From positions 1 through 62,848 of the forward strand of contig JAHELT010000009.1 in the NCBI GenBank assembly GCA_024644045.1: 62,848 nucleotides of DNA, in the 5' to 3' direction. Position numbers and translations under genes: made by a program. The notes below the pieces were generated by a model. The model had not been told where the DNA came from and did no database searches. It saw only the letters and a list, made by a program, of their open reading frames with translations. Of this stretch, positions 53,931 through 62,360 are shown one piece after another (the first letter of the stretch is position 1; the number at the start of each line of letters is the position of its first letter). This DNA is from Chromatiales bacterium (GTDB lineage Bacteria > Pseudomonadota > Gammaproteobacteria > JAHELT01).

Positions 53931-54344
53931 TCACTCGTCCACGTCGTCGACGTCGGATTGCCCGCTGATGCGCCGCCTCACGTGAGACCAGGAGACGCCG
54001 GTGGCCAGCACGCCGGACAGCGCCACCAGAACCAGGTAGGTCACTGCGCGCGTGGTGTCGGCGGGCACCAGCCCGACGTCCACGATCAGCCACAGCAGCA
54101 CGCCGAAGAACGCGGCCGCGAGCACCAGCCCGAAAGGGCCCAGCGATCGCAGCGTGGCGCGCAGCAGGACGGTCCACCCGATCAGCAGCACCACGCCGGC
54201 GAAAACCACGACCGCCGAAAACTCGGGCAGCGAGCCAGCCACCCAGTTATAGTAGGAATAACCGCTGGGATTGTAGGTCGCGAACACCAGTACCACGGCA
54301 AGCCCGAAGCGCAACAACAAGCCTGGCCAGGAAATCTTCTGCAT
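53931..54344 (-). CDS. Small four-TM membrane protein (DUF6524-like)
   Basis: 137 residues, four hydrophobic helices and an acidic cytoplasmic tail. The N-terminal motif WPGLLLRFGLAVVLVFATY followed by NPSGYSYYNW is what I recall from the DUF6524 family; the assignment is from memory and tentative. GGGAGAA lies before the ATG. Function unknown. Divergent from the TauE-like gene by 101 bp. Confidence 0.75.
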   Translation of the reverse strand: MQKISWPGLLLRFGLAVVLVFATYNPSGYSYYNWVAGSLPEFSAVVVFAGVVLLIGWTVLLRATLRSLGPFGLVLAAAFFGVLLWLIVDVGLVPADTTRAVTYLVLVALSGVLATGVSWSHVRRRISGQSDVDDVDE

Positions 54345-54445
54345 CAGTCCATTCTCCCGGGTATCGATGGGTGACTATCTTAGGCGCTGGCTTCGGTGCG
54401 GGTAAACAGCGGCCGGCACCTTGATGCCGCGCCCGGCGGCGGCGC

Positions 54446-55198
54446 ATGGACCCGTATGAGATAGTGCTGGTTGCCGCGGCGCTCGCGCTGGGCGGTCTGG
54501 TGCACGGCACCCTGGGAATTGGATTTCCGCTGGTTTCGACACCGCTCCTCGCGCTGGTGCTGGATGTGCGCAGCGCAGTGCTGGTCACGCTGCTGCCCAC
54601 GATCGCCGTGAACGTGGCGAGCATCGCGTACGGTGGGGCATGGCGCGAACGCATCGCCGCCTACTGGCCGCTGGCCGCATGGGCGCTCGGCGCAGCCGTT
54701 TGCGGTGCTCTGCTCCTCACTCTGTTCGACCCGAGCCCGTTCAAGCTGGTGCTTGCCGCGGTGATCTTCGTCTATCTGAACGCCGAGCGCATCCGCTTCC
54801 TGCCGCTCGACTGGGTGAACTCCTACCCGCAGCTGGGCATGGCCGCGTTCGGTATTCTGGCCGGCCTGTCCGCCGGTTCCGTGAACGTGATGGTGCCGAT
54901 TCTGGTGATTTACGCGCTGCAGCGGAAGCTCGCCAGGGAGCACATGGTGGCGGTGTTCAACCTGTGCTTCGCGAGCGGCAAGGTGTCCCAGATCGCGGTG
55001 TTCGGCGGCGCCGGGCTGCTGAGCGGCGAGCTGCTGCTGGCTACGGCGGCGGGCGCCCTGATCGCGCTGCTGGCGCTGTTCGCCGGATTCCGCCTCAGGG
55101 CGCGTATTTCCGCCGCCACCTACGAGACCATCCTGCGCCGGGTGCTGCTGGTGATGGCTCTGGTGCTGATCGGCGAGTTTTTCTGGGAAGACGGGTGA
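54446..55198 (+). CDS. TauE/SafE-family permease
   Basis: 250 residues, seven to eight hydrophobic helices. The two-repeat pattern is visible: GGLVHGTLGIGFPLVSTPLLALVLD at the N-terminus and the weaker AGLSAGSVNVMVPILVIY in the second half. Family members export sulfite, sulfoacetate or other organic anions; the substrate here is unknown. The 289 bp to the next gene hold no supported gene. Confidence 0.88.
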   Translation: MDPYEIVLVAAALALGGLVHGTLGIGFPLVSTPLLALVLDVRSAVLVTLLPTIAVNVASIAYGGAWRERIAAYWPLAAWALGAAVCGALLLTLFDPSPFKLVLAAVIFVYLNAERIRFLPLDWVNSYPQLGMAAFGILAGLSAGSVNVMVPILVIYALQRKLAREHMVAVFNLCFASGKVSQIAVFGGAGLLSGELLLATAAGALIALLALFAGFRLRARISAATYETILRRVLLVMALVLIGEFFWEDG

Positions 55199-55487
55199 TC
55201 AGCCTGAAACCTGGCGTCTGGATGTTGGCGTGATGCAGCATCGGCGATTATTATTCAGTCCCAGACTCACCGGCCCGGCGGTCGGGGCGCCGGCGAAGCT
55301 GGCCCTTGGCTTGTGGGCGATGCCGAGCCATTGCCGCGAGCGCAAACTGGATGACAGGGTCGAGCAACCGGACTACGTGCCTTATCTGTCTTTCAAGCTG
55401 TCGCTTTCGTACTGAGCCCGGGCCTGGGAACTTCCGCTACGGCGTCGGACTTGCGCCCCCGCGCAGGGTCCGGTGTCAAGCGCCGGT

Positions 55488-57848
55488 ATGAACCGCTCCT
55501 CGTCAACCACAGTTCGATTGGCACGGATGGATATCGACGACCACGACTACGAGATCAGTGAGGCGGCTTATCAGTGGTCGGTCAGAACGTTCAGCATCGT
55601 GAAGCGCCTGCTGAGTGTGAACATCAAGCTGCATCACGACCGCAACCAGGTCGATACGGGCGACATTTTTCTGTTCAACCACTTCGCCCGCTTCGAGACG
55701 TTCATCCCGCAGTATCTGATTTACAAGGAGAACGGCGCGTATTGCCGTGCGGTTGCCGGCAGCGAGTTTTTTGCGCAGGACGATGCGATGGCGAACTATC
55801 TGCGCAGCGTCGGTGCGGTGCCCAACGACCACCCGCGCCTGCTGCCGTTTCTGGCCGCCGAGATCCTGCGCGGCCGCAAAGTCGTCGTGTTTCCGGAAGG
55901 GGGTATGGTCAAGGATCGCCGGGTGCAGGACCAGAGCGGGCGCTACAGCATTTACTCGCGCACTGCGCGAGAGCGGCGCAAGCAGCACCGGGGGGCGGCA
56001 GTGCTGGCGCTCGCACTCGAGGCGTTCAAGACGCTGCTGCATCACGCTGAACGAGTCGGCAATCAGGCCTGGATCGACGAGGTCGCCCGGCAGCTGAGAT
56101 TCGACGACACGACGCGCCTGCTGGAAGTCAGCCGCAAGTCCGCCGTGATCGTGCCGGCGAACATCACCTTCTACCCGATCCGGGTCAGCGGCAACCTGTT
56201 GCTGAAAGGCATGGAGCTGTTCAACCGGGGGCTGAGCCGGCGCGCCTCCGAGGAACTGTTGATAGAAAGCAACATACTGCTCAGGGATACCGACATGGAC
56301 ATCCGCCTGGGCGATCCCATCGTGGTGGACAAGCACTGGCACTGGTGGGAGCAGAAGCTGCTGCAACGTGCGGCACGCCGTTTGCCGTCGATCGACGACC
56401 TGTTTGCGTTGCCCGAGCAGATCGGCGGCTGGGATACCCGGTTTCTGGCACGCCGGCTGCGCCGGCGCTCCGAGCACATTCGTGATCTGTATATGCACGA
56501 GATGTACGTCAACGTCACGGTCAACCTGAGCCACCTCGCATCGAAGGTGATTTTTCAGCTGCTCGAAACCCGGGTGCAGCAGTTTCCCAAGCCCACTTTC
56601 CATCGGATGCTGTATCTGTGTGTGAAGTATGTGCAGCGTGAAGCGTCCGTTCATCTGCACCGCAGCTTGCGCAACCCGGCCGCTTACGGCCGCCTGCTCG
56701 ACGGGGAAACCAAAGGGCTCGACCAGTTTCTGCGCAACGCGCAGACCTCCGAGCTCGTCACGGTGGACGATGACCATTACCGCTTCAGCGACAAGTTGTG
56801 CGCAGAGCACACGATTGACGAAGTGCGCCTGGAGAACGTGGTCGAGGTATATGCGAACGAGGTCGCGCCGTTGGCGTCGGTGACCCGCTGCGCGCGCGCG
56901 GCGGTTCGCGACGCCGCCCGACTGCCGGCCAGGGCGATCGCGGATCTGCGGTACGACGATCAGCGCCGCGCCTACGCGTGGGACAAGCTTCAGTTCTCGA
57001 AGCCCCGTCACGCGGCGATCAACGCGGCGCAGACCGCAGTCGACGACGGCGACTGGTTCTTCTACAAGCCCAAGGCAAAGTCCAGCAGGATTGCCGTGGT
57101 GCTGGTGCACGGTTTCCTGGCATCGCCCCGCGAGGTCAGCGATTTCGGCAGGCGTCTGGCCGATGCCGGTTTCGCGGCCATCGGCGTGCGGTTGAAAGGG
57201 CACGGGACATCGCCGTGGGATCTGCGCGAACGCAGCTGGCAGGACTGGCTTGCCTCGGTCCGCCGCGGATTCGACATTGCCGCCGCCTACGGCGAGCGGG
57301 TCTGCATCGTAGGGTTTTCCACCGGCGGTGCCCTGGCGCTGCGCCTGGCGGCGGAACGGCCGGCGCAGCTCGCGGGCGTGTGCGCAATTTCGGTTCCCAT
57401 AAAGTTCCAGGACAAGAACATGCTGTTCGTGCCGCTGGTACACGGCGCCAACAAGCTCGTCGGTTGGGTATCGTCGCTGGAGGGCGTCATGCCGTTTCGT
57501 GAAAACAAATCGGAGCATCCGCACATCAACTACCGGCACATGCCGATACGCAGTCTGTACGAACTGCGGCAGCTGGTTGCCGATCTGGAGAAACACCTGC
57601 ACCGCGTGCAGTGCCCCGTGACCCTCGTGCAGGGTGACAACGATCCGGTCGTGATGCCGGTGAGCGCCCAGATCGTCTACGATGCGATCGCCTCCAAGGA
57701 CAAGCGCCTGATAATGGTGCAGTCTGCCCGCCACGGGATACTCCACGAGGACATAGGCAATACTCAGCAACACGTCGCTGATTTCGTGCAGTGGCTGGGA
57801 GAAGGCGTCGGCGCCGAGCTGCAGCAGACGCCGATGATCACCAACTGA
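55488..57848 (+). CDS. Acyltransferase (PlsC-like) fused to alpha/beta-hydrolase
   Basis: 786 residues. Residues about 40-290 are a 1-acylglycerol-phosphate-acyltransferase-like domain: NHFARFE at 64-70 is the HX4D motif with Glu instead of Asp, FPEGG at 135-139 is the substrate motif, and NITFYPI the later strand. A helical middle (about 310-500) follows. Residues about 540-780 are a monoacylglycerol-lipase/carboxylesterase-type alpha/beta hydrolase: VVLVHGFLASP, GHGTS, nucleophile Ser611 in GFSTGG, an Asp in QGDNDPVV and the His in SARHGILHED. It may remodel lipids by both hydrolysis and re-acylation. Start uncertain: GTG 55473, ATG 55488 or ATG 55527. Confidence 0.87.
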   Translation: MNRSSSTTVRLARMDIDDHDYEISEAAYQWSVRTFSIVKRLLSVNIKLHHDRNQVDTGDIFLFNHFARFETFIPQYLIYKENGAYCRAVAGSEFFAQDDAMANYLRSVGAVPNDHPRLLPFLAAEILRGRKVVVFPEGGMVKDRRVQDQSGRYSIYSRTARERRKQHRGAAVLALALEAFKTLLHHAERVGNQAWIDEVARQLRFDDTTRLLEVSRKSAVIVPANITFYPIRVSGNLLLKGMELFNRGLSRRASEELLIESNILLRDTDMDIRLGDPIVVDKHWHWWEQKLLQRAARRLPSIDDLFALPEQIGGWDTRFLARRLRRRSEHIRDLYMHEMYVNVTVNLSHLASKVIFQLLETRVQQFPKPTFHRMLYLCVKYVQREASVHLHRSLRNPAAYGRLLDGETKGLDQFLRNAQTSELVTVDDDHYRFSDKLCAEHTIDEVRLENVVEVYANEVAPLASVTRCARAAVRDAARLPARAIADLRYDDQRRAYAWDKLQFSKPRHAAINAAQTAVDDGDWFFYKPKAKSSRIAVVLVHGFLASPREVSDFGRRLADAGFAAIGVRLKGHGTSPWDLRERSWQDWLASVRRGFDIAAAYGERVCIVGFSTGGALALRLAAERPAQLAGVCAISVPIKFQDKNMLFVPLVHGANKLVGWVSSLEGVMPFRENKSEHPHINYRHMPIRSLYELRQLVADLEKHLHRVQCPVTLVQGDNDPVVMPVSAQIVYDAIASKDKRLIMVQSARHGILHEDIGNTQQHVADFVQWLGEGVGAELQQTPMITN

Positions 57849-57871
57849 TATCACCGCCGGAGAGAGCGACC

Positions 57872-58873
57872 ATGTACGACGTCTATGGGATCGGCAACGC
57901 GTTAGTCGACATCGAATACGCGGTAACGGTGGAGGAACTGCGGGAACTCGAAATCGACAAGGGTGTTATGACGCTGGTTGATTCTGCGCGTCAGCAGGCC
58001 GTCATGCAGGCGTTGCAGGATAACCCGCAGCGCCGTTCCTGCGGCGGTTCGGCGGCGAACTCGATCATCGCCGTCACTCAGCTCGGGGGCAGCGCGTTCT
58101 ACTCGTGCCGTGTCGCCGACGATGACGTCGGCACCTTCTACTTCGAGGACCTGCTGCGTCACGGCGTGGCGACCAACGTTGCGCGCGACAACCGCGACGC
58201 GGGTGTCACCGGCACGTGCCTGGTTTTCGTGACCCCGGATGCCGATCGCACGATGAATACCCACCTCGGCATTACCGCGGAGCTGGCCGCCAGGGACCTG
58301 GCGGCGGACGCACTGGGCGCTGCACGCTTCCTTTACATCGAGGGATACCTGGCGAGCTCGGAGACCGCCCGCGCTGCTGTGCGCCAGGCAAGAGAGCTTG
58401 CCGGTGAGGCTGACACCGAGGTCGCGATAACGCTGTCCGATCCGAACATGGTCGAGTATTTCCGCGACGGTCTGGATGAGATGCTCGACGGCGGCGTCGA
58501 TCTGCTGTTCGCGAACGAGAGTGAGGCCTGCATGCTCGCCGGCGGTACGCCGCTCGACGATGCGTTGGCGTATCTGAAGCGCCTCGCAAAGCGGTTCGCC
58601 ATCACGCGCGGCCCGCAGGGCGCCCTGGTGTTCGACGGCCGTGACACGGTCGAGATCCCGGGTGCGAAGGTAACCGCGGTGGATACCGTGGGGGCAGGCG
58701 ATATGTTTGCCGGGGCGTTTCTCTACGGGCTCGCACACGGCATGGACTGCGTGGAGGCCGGTTCTCTTGCGGTGCGGGCCTCGGCCAGGCTGGTCACGCA
58801 CTACGGACCGCGTCTTCCCACCGCTCAGGTGCAGCAGGTGCTGCGCGACCACGCGCGCGCCGCGAATCCCTGA
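57872..58873 (+). CDS. PfkB-family kinase, adenosine-kinase-like
   Basis: 333 residues. YGIGNALVDIE at the N-terminus, GGSAANSIIAVTQLGG, and the catalytic DTVGAGDMFAGAF with the anion hole and base Asp. The DPNMVEYFR and NESEA motifs are typical of the bacterial group annotated as adenosine kinase. It would phosphorylate a nucleoside or sugar with ATP. GGAGAGAG precedes the ATG. It starts 24 bp after the fusion gene and is probably co-transcribed with it. Confidence 0.87.
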   Translation: MYDVYGIGNALVDIEYAVTVEELRELEIDKGVMTLVDSARQQAVMQALQDNPQRRSCGGSAANSIIAVTQLGGSAFYSCRVADDDVGTFYFEDLLRHGVATNVARDNRDAGVTGTCLVFVTPDADRTMNTHLGITAELAARDLAADALGAARFLYIEGYLASSETARAAVRQARELAGEADTEVAITLSDPNMVEYFRDGLDEMLDGGVDLLFANESEACMLAGGTPLDDALAYLKRLAKRFAITRGPQGALVFDGRDTVEIPGAKVTAVDTVGAGDMFAGAFLYGLAHGMDCVEAGSLAVRASARLVTHYGPRLPTAQVQQVLRDHARAANP

Positions 58874-58903
58874 TCCCGGACACAGCGGGGGGCGAGCGCC
58901 GGG

Positions 58904-59476
58904 TCAGATCTGGTGGTGACGGACCTCCAGGCTTCGATCTTCGCGGCGCAGGATGTCGCCGGTATGCACGGCAAACGCTCCCGCGCGCTGATCCTTGAAG
59001 TACAGTTTCAGGCTCTCGGTCATCACGGGGAAAGCTATGTCCTCCCAGGGTATGTCCGCCTCGCGGTACAGCCCGGTTTCCAGCGTTTCCTCGCCGGGTG
59101 CGTGTTGGCCCTCTGCCAGCACGCCCCGGTAGAGCATGTACACCTGGCTGATGTGCGGCAGGCTGAACATGGCGTAAAGCCGCAGGTCGAGCGCGTTCGC
59201 ACGCGCCTCCTCGAGCGTCTCACGTGCGGCGGCCTCGGTCGTGGTTTCGCCGATCTCCATGAAACCGGCCGGGACGGTCCACAGGCCGTAACGCGGCTCG
59301 ATGCCGCGCCGGCACAGCAGTATCCGGCCCTCCCACTCGAGAATGCAGCCGGCCACGTTCTTGGGGTTCAGGTAGTGGATGAAATTGCAGCTGGCGCACA
59401 CCAGGCGCGGGCGATTGTCGCCTTCGGGAATCCGCGTATCGATCCTGTCGGATCCGCACTGCAGACAGTAGCGCAT
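58904..59476 (-). CDS. NUDIX hydrolase with N-terminal zinc ribbon
   Basis: 190 residues. Four-cysteine ribbon CLQCG ... CASC in the first 35 residues, then the Nudix box GFMEIGETTTEAAARETLEEA matching GX5EX7REUXEEXGU apart from Ala in the last Gly position. Related to NADH pyrophosphatase NudC but without its long N-terminal domain. Hydrolyses a nucleoside diphosphate derivative; the substrate is unknown. ATG 59476 starts MRYCLQCG and is preferred over the longer frame. Convergent with the kinase gene. Confidence 0.88.
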   Translation of the reverse strand: MRYCLQCGSDRIDTRIPEGDNRPRLVCASCNFIHYLNPKNVAGCILEWEGRILLCRRGIEPRYGLWTVPAGFMEIGETTTEAAARETLEEARANALDLRLYAMFSLPHISQVYMLYRGVLAEGQHAPGEETLETGLYREADIPWEDIAFPVMTESLKLYFKDQRAGAFAVHTGDILRREDRSLEVRHHQI

Positions 59477-59572
59477 GCTTGAATAATCCGGTTTCGTCTC
59501 CTGAACCACCAGTTTACCGCGAAATCTCAGTCGCGCGGCCGTCCGGGGTGCATCGGGCACCGGCGCATGCGC

Positions 59573-59598
59573 AAAAAAAGACCACCGTGGAGGTGGCC
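59573..59598 (-). terminator. Intrinsic terminator after coiled-coil paralogue B
   Basis: On the minus strand GGCCACC-TCCAC-GGTGGTC forms a 7-bp stem (one G-U pair) with a 5-nt loop, followed directly by seven T. It lies 34 bp past the stop of the gene at 59632-60795. Confidence 0.85.
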
Positions 59599-59631
59599 CA
59601 AAGAGGATGGCAGTGTAGGAAAATGAAAGCG

Positions 59632-60795
59632 TTAGATTTTCAGTTTTCGAAGGTTGCGTTTTAATTCCCTGACGAGACCCTCCATGATCACGCCCAGCCG
59701 TTCACGGCGATTGGTTGCGGTGGTGCGGAACAGGCTTGCCGACTGCTCCTGCTTCTTGGCGAAGTAGTCGAGAATGAACTGCTCCGATGCAAGGATGAAG
59801 TTGATCGCCTTCTTCGGATCGATCTGCGAGAAAGGATTCTGCGCGATCTGCAGCGCAGATTCCTCCTGCTGACGGCAGTAGAGCTCGAGCAGCGACAGCA
59901 GCAGCATGCGCGATGCGTGTACGCCCTGCTGCTGAACGTCCGCCAGGCTGGCATCGACGATGGCGTCCAGCCAGTCGACGAGATCCTGATCGTCAATCAG
60001 CACCTCGGTCATTCTCTTGCGTGCGATGAGCTGCTTGATCTGCTCCTGGGTTTCGGCGTAGTGGCCGCTGGAGTGGTACTTGCCGAGCGCGCGCGCGAGG
60101 AACTTGCTGCCTTCCTGCAGCTGCAGGTTCAGCTGGTCGATTTCTTCCTGCAGGATTTCCTGCTGCGCGGCTTCCTTCTTGAAGCGTTTGCGCAGGGCGG
60201 CCATTTCGCCGTGCGCCAGCTTCACTCGCAGCTCCTGATACCTGGCGAGCGCGAGCGAAGCCGGCGCGAGCTTGTCTTCCAGCCGGCGCAAAGCACGTGC
60301 CATGCGTTTTTCGCACACGGCCAGGCGCTTGTCGGCGCGCACCCGCATCAACACCTGTTCGGCGGTGAGAACCGGGCTCGCGTTGAGACGCGACAGGAGC
60401 AGTTTCAGACCGGCGGTTTTCTCGGTAATTTTTCCGTCCGTGTCGCCGGTCTTGGCGGTGATCATTTCGCTCAGCGACTGTACCTCGCGAGTGAACTCGA
60501 TCACCAACGGTGGTAGTTCGTTGGATTCGGCCAGGTAGAAGGCGTCGGCTACGTCCTTGCCGTACGTCTCACGGTCGTTTACCTGCCGATGCATGCGTTC
60601 GCTGTCGCGCTTGATCAGCAGGTCTTCGAGAATGGCGTTCTTCTCGGGTGTGCCTATGGTGTAAATGATGTCCGGCACGCTCTCCGGAAGTTTCTCCACC
60701 GGCAGCTTCGCGAGCTGTTCCGTGCTCAATGTGCGCACCATTTTGCCGAGCACATCGAGCGAGATCATGGGTTTGGTTATGGGTTCTGATTGCAT
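59632..60795 (-). CDS. Uncharacterised coiled-coil protein, paralogue B
   Basis: 387 residues, soluble, charged and mainly helical with heptad stretches from about 100 to 250. No known domain recognised. Full-length similarity to the protein at 48597-49799, strongest at the N-terminus (MISLDVLGKMVRTLS), around WLDAIVDASL (about residue 274) and at YCRQQEESALQIAQNPF ... SEQFILDYF. No FliA-like promoter was found upstream; a strong terminator follows. The pair flanks about 10 kb of accessory genes. Function unknown. Confidence 0.87.
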   Translation of the reverse strand: MQSEPITKPMISLDVLGKMVRTLSTEQLAKLPVEKLPESVPDIIYTIGTPEKNAILEDLLIKRDSERMHRQVNDRETYGKDVADAFYLAESNELPPLVIEFTREVQSLSEMITAKTGDTDGKITEKTAGLKLLLSRLNASPVLTAEQVLMRVRADKRLAVCEKRMARALRRLEDKLAPASLALARYQELRVKLAHGEMAALRKRFKKEAAQQEILQEEIDQLNLQLQEGSKFLARALGKYHSSGHYAETQEQIKQLIARKRMTEVLIDDQDLVDWLDAIVDASLADVQQQGVHASRMLLLSLLELYCRQQEESALQIAQNPFSQIDPKKAINFILASEQFILDYFAKKQEQSASLFRTTATNRRERLGVIMEGLVRELKRNLRKLKI

Positions 60796-60960
60796 TTCGC
60801 CGTTCCGGTCACTACCTGTTGCGGTGGGTAAATGCAGTCGCTGTGCCGGGCACAGGGGAATTTGAGATGCGGATCACACATGCCGTCCGCGGCGAGCATG
60901 GAGGGTGCTGGAAACGTGCGGCGGCTCACGAAAACCCGCCGGCCGGTCACGTGCTTCCCA

Positions 60961-60974
60961 GGCCCGCGCGGGCC
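60961..60974. repeat. GC-rich perfect palindrome
   Basis: GGCCCGCGCGGGCC, 14 bp, in the gap between paralogue B and the chimeric cydB gene (60796-61076, no gene seen). No T-run follows on either strand, so it is not a standard terminator. Confidence 0.4.
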
Positions 60975-61001
60975 CGCCGGTTCAGCAAAAACTGTCGAGA
61001 A

Positions 61002-61014
61002 ACGACAATGTCGT
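61002..61014. promoter_or_regulatory. Short palindrome, operator-like
   Basis: ACGACA-A-TGTCGT, perfect 6-bp arms around one base, about 60 bp past the end of the chimeric gene and about 210 bp upstream of paralogue B on the minus strand. Role unknown. Confidence 0.35.
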
Positions 61015-61076
61015 CGGACGGTCGTCGCCGCAGGCGCCGTCTGGACACGCGTGGCGGGGCGCAATGGGCTGGCGTC

Positions 61077-62360
61077 TCACAAATCCTTGCACAACCGCAG
61101 TGAGTCGTAGATGGCCGCGTGGATGTTGCGGCTCGAGACGGCGTCGCCCACGCGGAACAGCGCAAACCCCCCGGTTGCCGAGAGCTGCTCGCGGCCGGCC
61201 AGCAGCGCCGTGTAATCGGTAACGCCTTCATTCGCGGCGCGGTCGCGCAAGGACCAGTAAAGCTCATCGGCGGGCAGCGTGCCGTGCTCCACGACCACGT
61301 GGTCGACGACGCGGTGGATGCCGCGCTGCCCGAATTCGTTGCTGAATTCTGCGTGCAGGCGGTTGTTCTCGCGGATGACCGAGGTCAGGCGGTGATCGGG
61401 CGTCATCTTCACGCCCTTCGCGTAGAAGTGCTGCAGGAAAATCGGGTAGTTGAGCGCGCCCATCTCGATCGCCACGGCGCGGTCCGGGGTGACGATCTCG
61501 ACGTCCACGCCCGGCCTGTCAGACAGGTAATCGGCGCACGAGGGTCCCTGGTGCTGACCGTTGTCGTCGTATACCAGCACGCTTCCGCTGATCTCGCCCC
61601 CGCTCAGCACGTCCCAGGTGCTGAGACACAGATCGCCGCCCGGGACCAGGTCACTGTCCGGGATTCCGCCGGTGGCCACGATCACGATGTCCGGCTCCTC
61701 GGCCATAACGTCATCCGCGTCCGCCAGCGTGTTCCAGCGCACGTCCACGCGCAGTCGGTCGAGCTGCGTGCGGAACCAGTCGACGATGCCGATCAGGTCG
61801 CGCCGCCAGTTGGCTCTGGCGGCGATTGTTACCTGCCCGCCGAGCTCGGCGGCGGCCTCGAACAACACCACGCGGTGTCCCCGTTCGCTCAGTACCCGGG
61901 CAGCCTCCAGGCCGGCGGGCCCGCCGCCGATCACGACCGCCTTGCGGGGCGCCGCGCCGGACCTGCTGATCCCCTGGGCGAAAGACGCGACGAACGAGCC
62001 GAACCAGAACATCCAGTTCCACAACTCGCGGTGCCAGCCCTCGGCCTTGATCCGGAACTCGAACGCGACCCCGCGCAGCATCAGCCCGACCAGCATCACG
62101 AATACCGGCAGGTAAAGCGCGGTCAGCACGATGCCGTGCGCGGCCGGGAAGGCGACCAGCAGGAGGCCCACGCCCAGCACGAGCCAGGTCTCGTTGGCAT
62201 CCCAGAACGGCCCGATCGACGAGACCATGAAGTTCTGCTCGCGCGCCGTGGCGGCGGGCATGAGCATGCCGACGCCGAGGTCGTAGCCGTCGAGCACGAC
62301 GTAGGCGAGAATCGCCAGGCCCATCAGCACGGTGAACACGAGCGGCAGATCGAGCGTCAT
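61077..62360 (-). CDS. CydB N-terminus fused in frame to FAD/NAD domain of old-yellow-enzyme-type reductase
   Basis: 427 residues of two unrelated parts. Residues 1-130 are the start of cytochrome bd oxidase subunit II: DGYDLGVGML, GPFWDANETWLVLGVG, RGVAFEFR, GSFVASFAQG; a normal CydB continues for another 200-250 residues. At residue 131 (about 61970) the sequence changes to APRKAVVIGGGPAGLEAARV and continues as the C-terminal FAD/NAD half of NADH:flavin oxidoreductases of the trimethylamine-dehydrogenase/2,4-dienoyl-CoA-reductase type (LATGG-like VATGGIPDSD, LVYDDNGQHQGPSCADYL, VVEHGTLPADELY, GDAVSSRNIHAAIYD). The FMN barrel is absent. Either a deletion fused two genes or the assembly joined two loci. 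The cydA overlap (ATGA) is normal. Confidence 0.85.
   Translation of the reverse strand: MTLDLPLVFTVLMGLAILAYVVLDGYDLGVGMLMPAATAREQNFMVSSIGPFWDANETWLVLGVGLLLVAFPAAHGIVLTALYLPVFVMLVGLMLRGVAFEFRIKAEGWHRELWNWMFWFGSFVASFAQGISRSGAAPRKAVVIGGGPAGLEAARVLSERGHRVVLFEAAAELGGQVTIAARANWRRDLIGIVDWFRTQLDRLRVDVRWNTLADADDVMAEEPDIVIVATGGIPDSDLVPGGDLCLSTWDVLSGGEISGSVLVYDDNGQHQGPSCADYLSDRPGVDVEIVTPDRAVAIEMGALNYPIFLQHFYAKGVKMTPDHRLTSVIRENNRLHAEFSNEFGQRGIHRVVDHVVVEHGTLPADELYWSLRDRAANEGVTDYTALLAGREQLSATGGFALFRVGDAVSSRNIHAAIYDSLRLCKDL

Noticed and set aside
55233-55415. 60-codon frame ending in YLSFKLSLSY, like the last strand of an outer-membrane barrel
   Set aside because: Too short, no signal peptide, no ribosome-binding site and nothing barrel-like before the end. 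A remnant is possible but cannot be supported.
55503-57854. 783-codon open frame on the minus strand
   Set aside because: Shadow of the acyltransferase-hydrolase fusion, which has strong motifs in its own frame.
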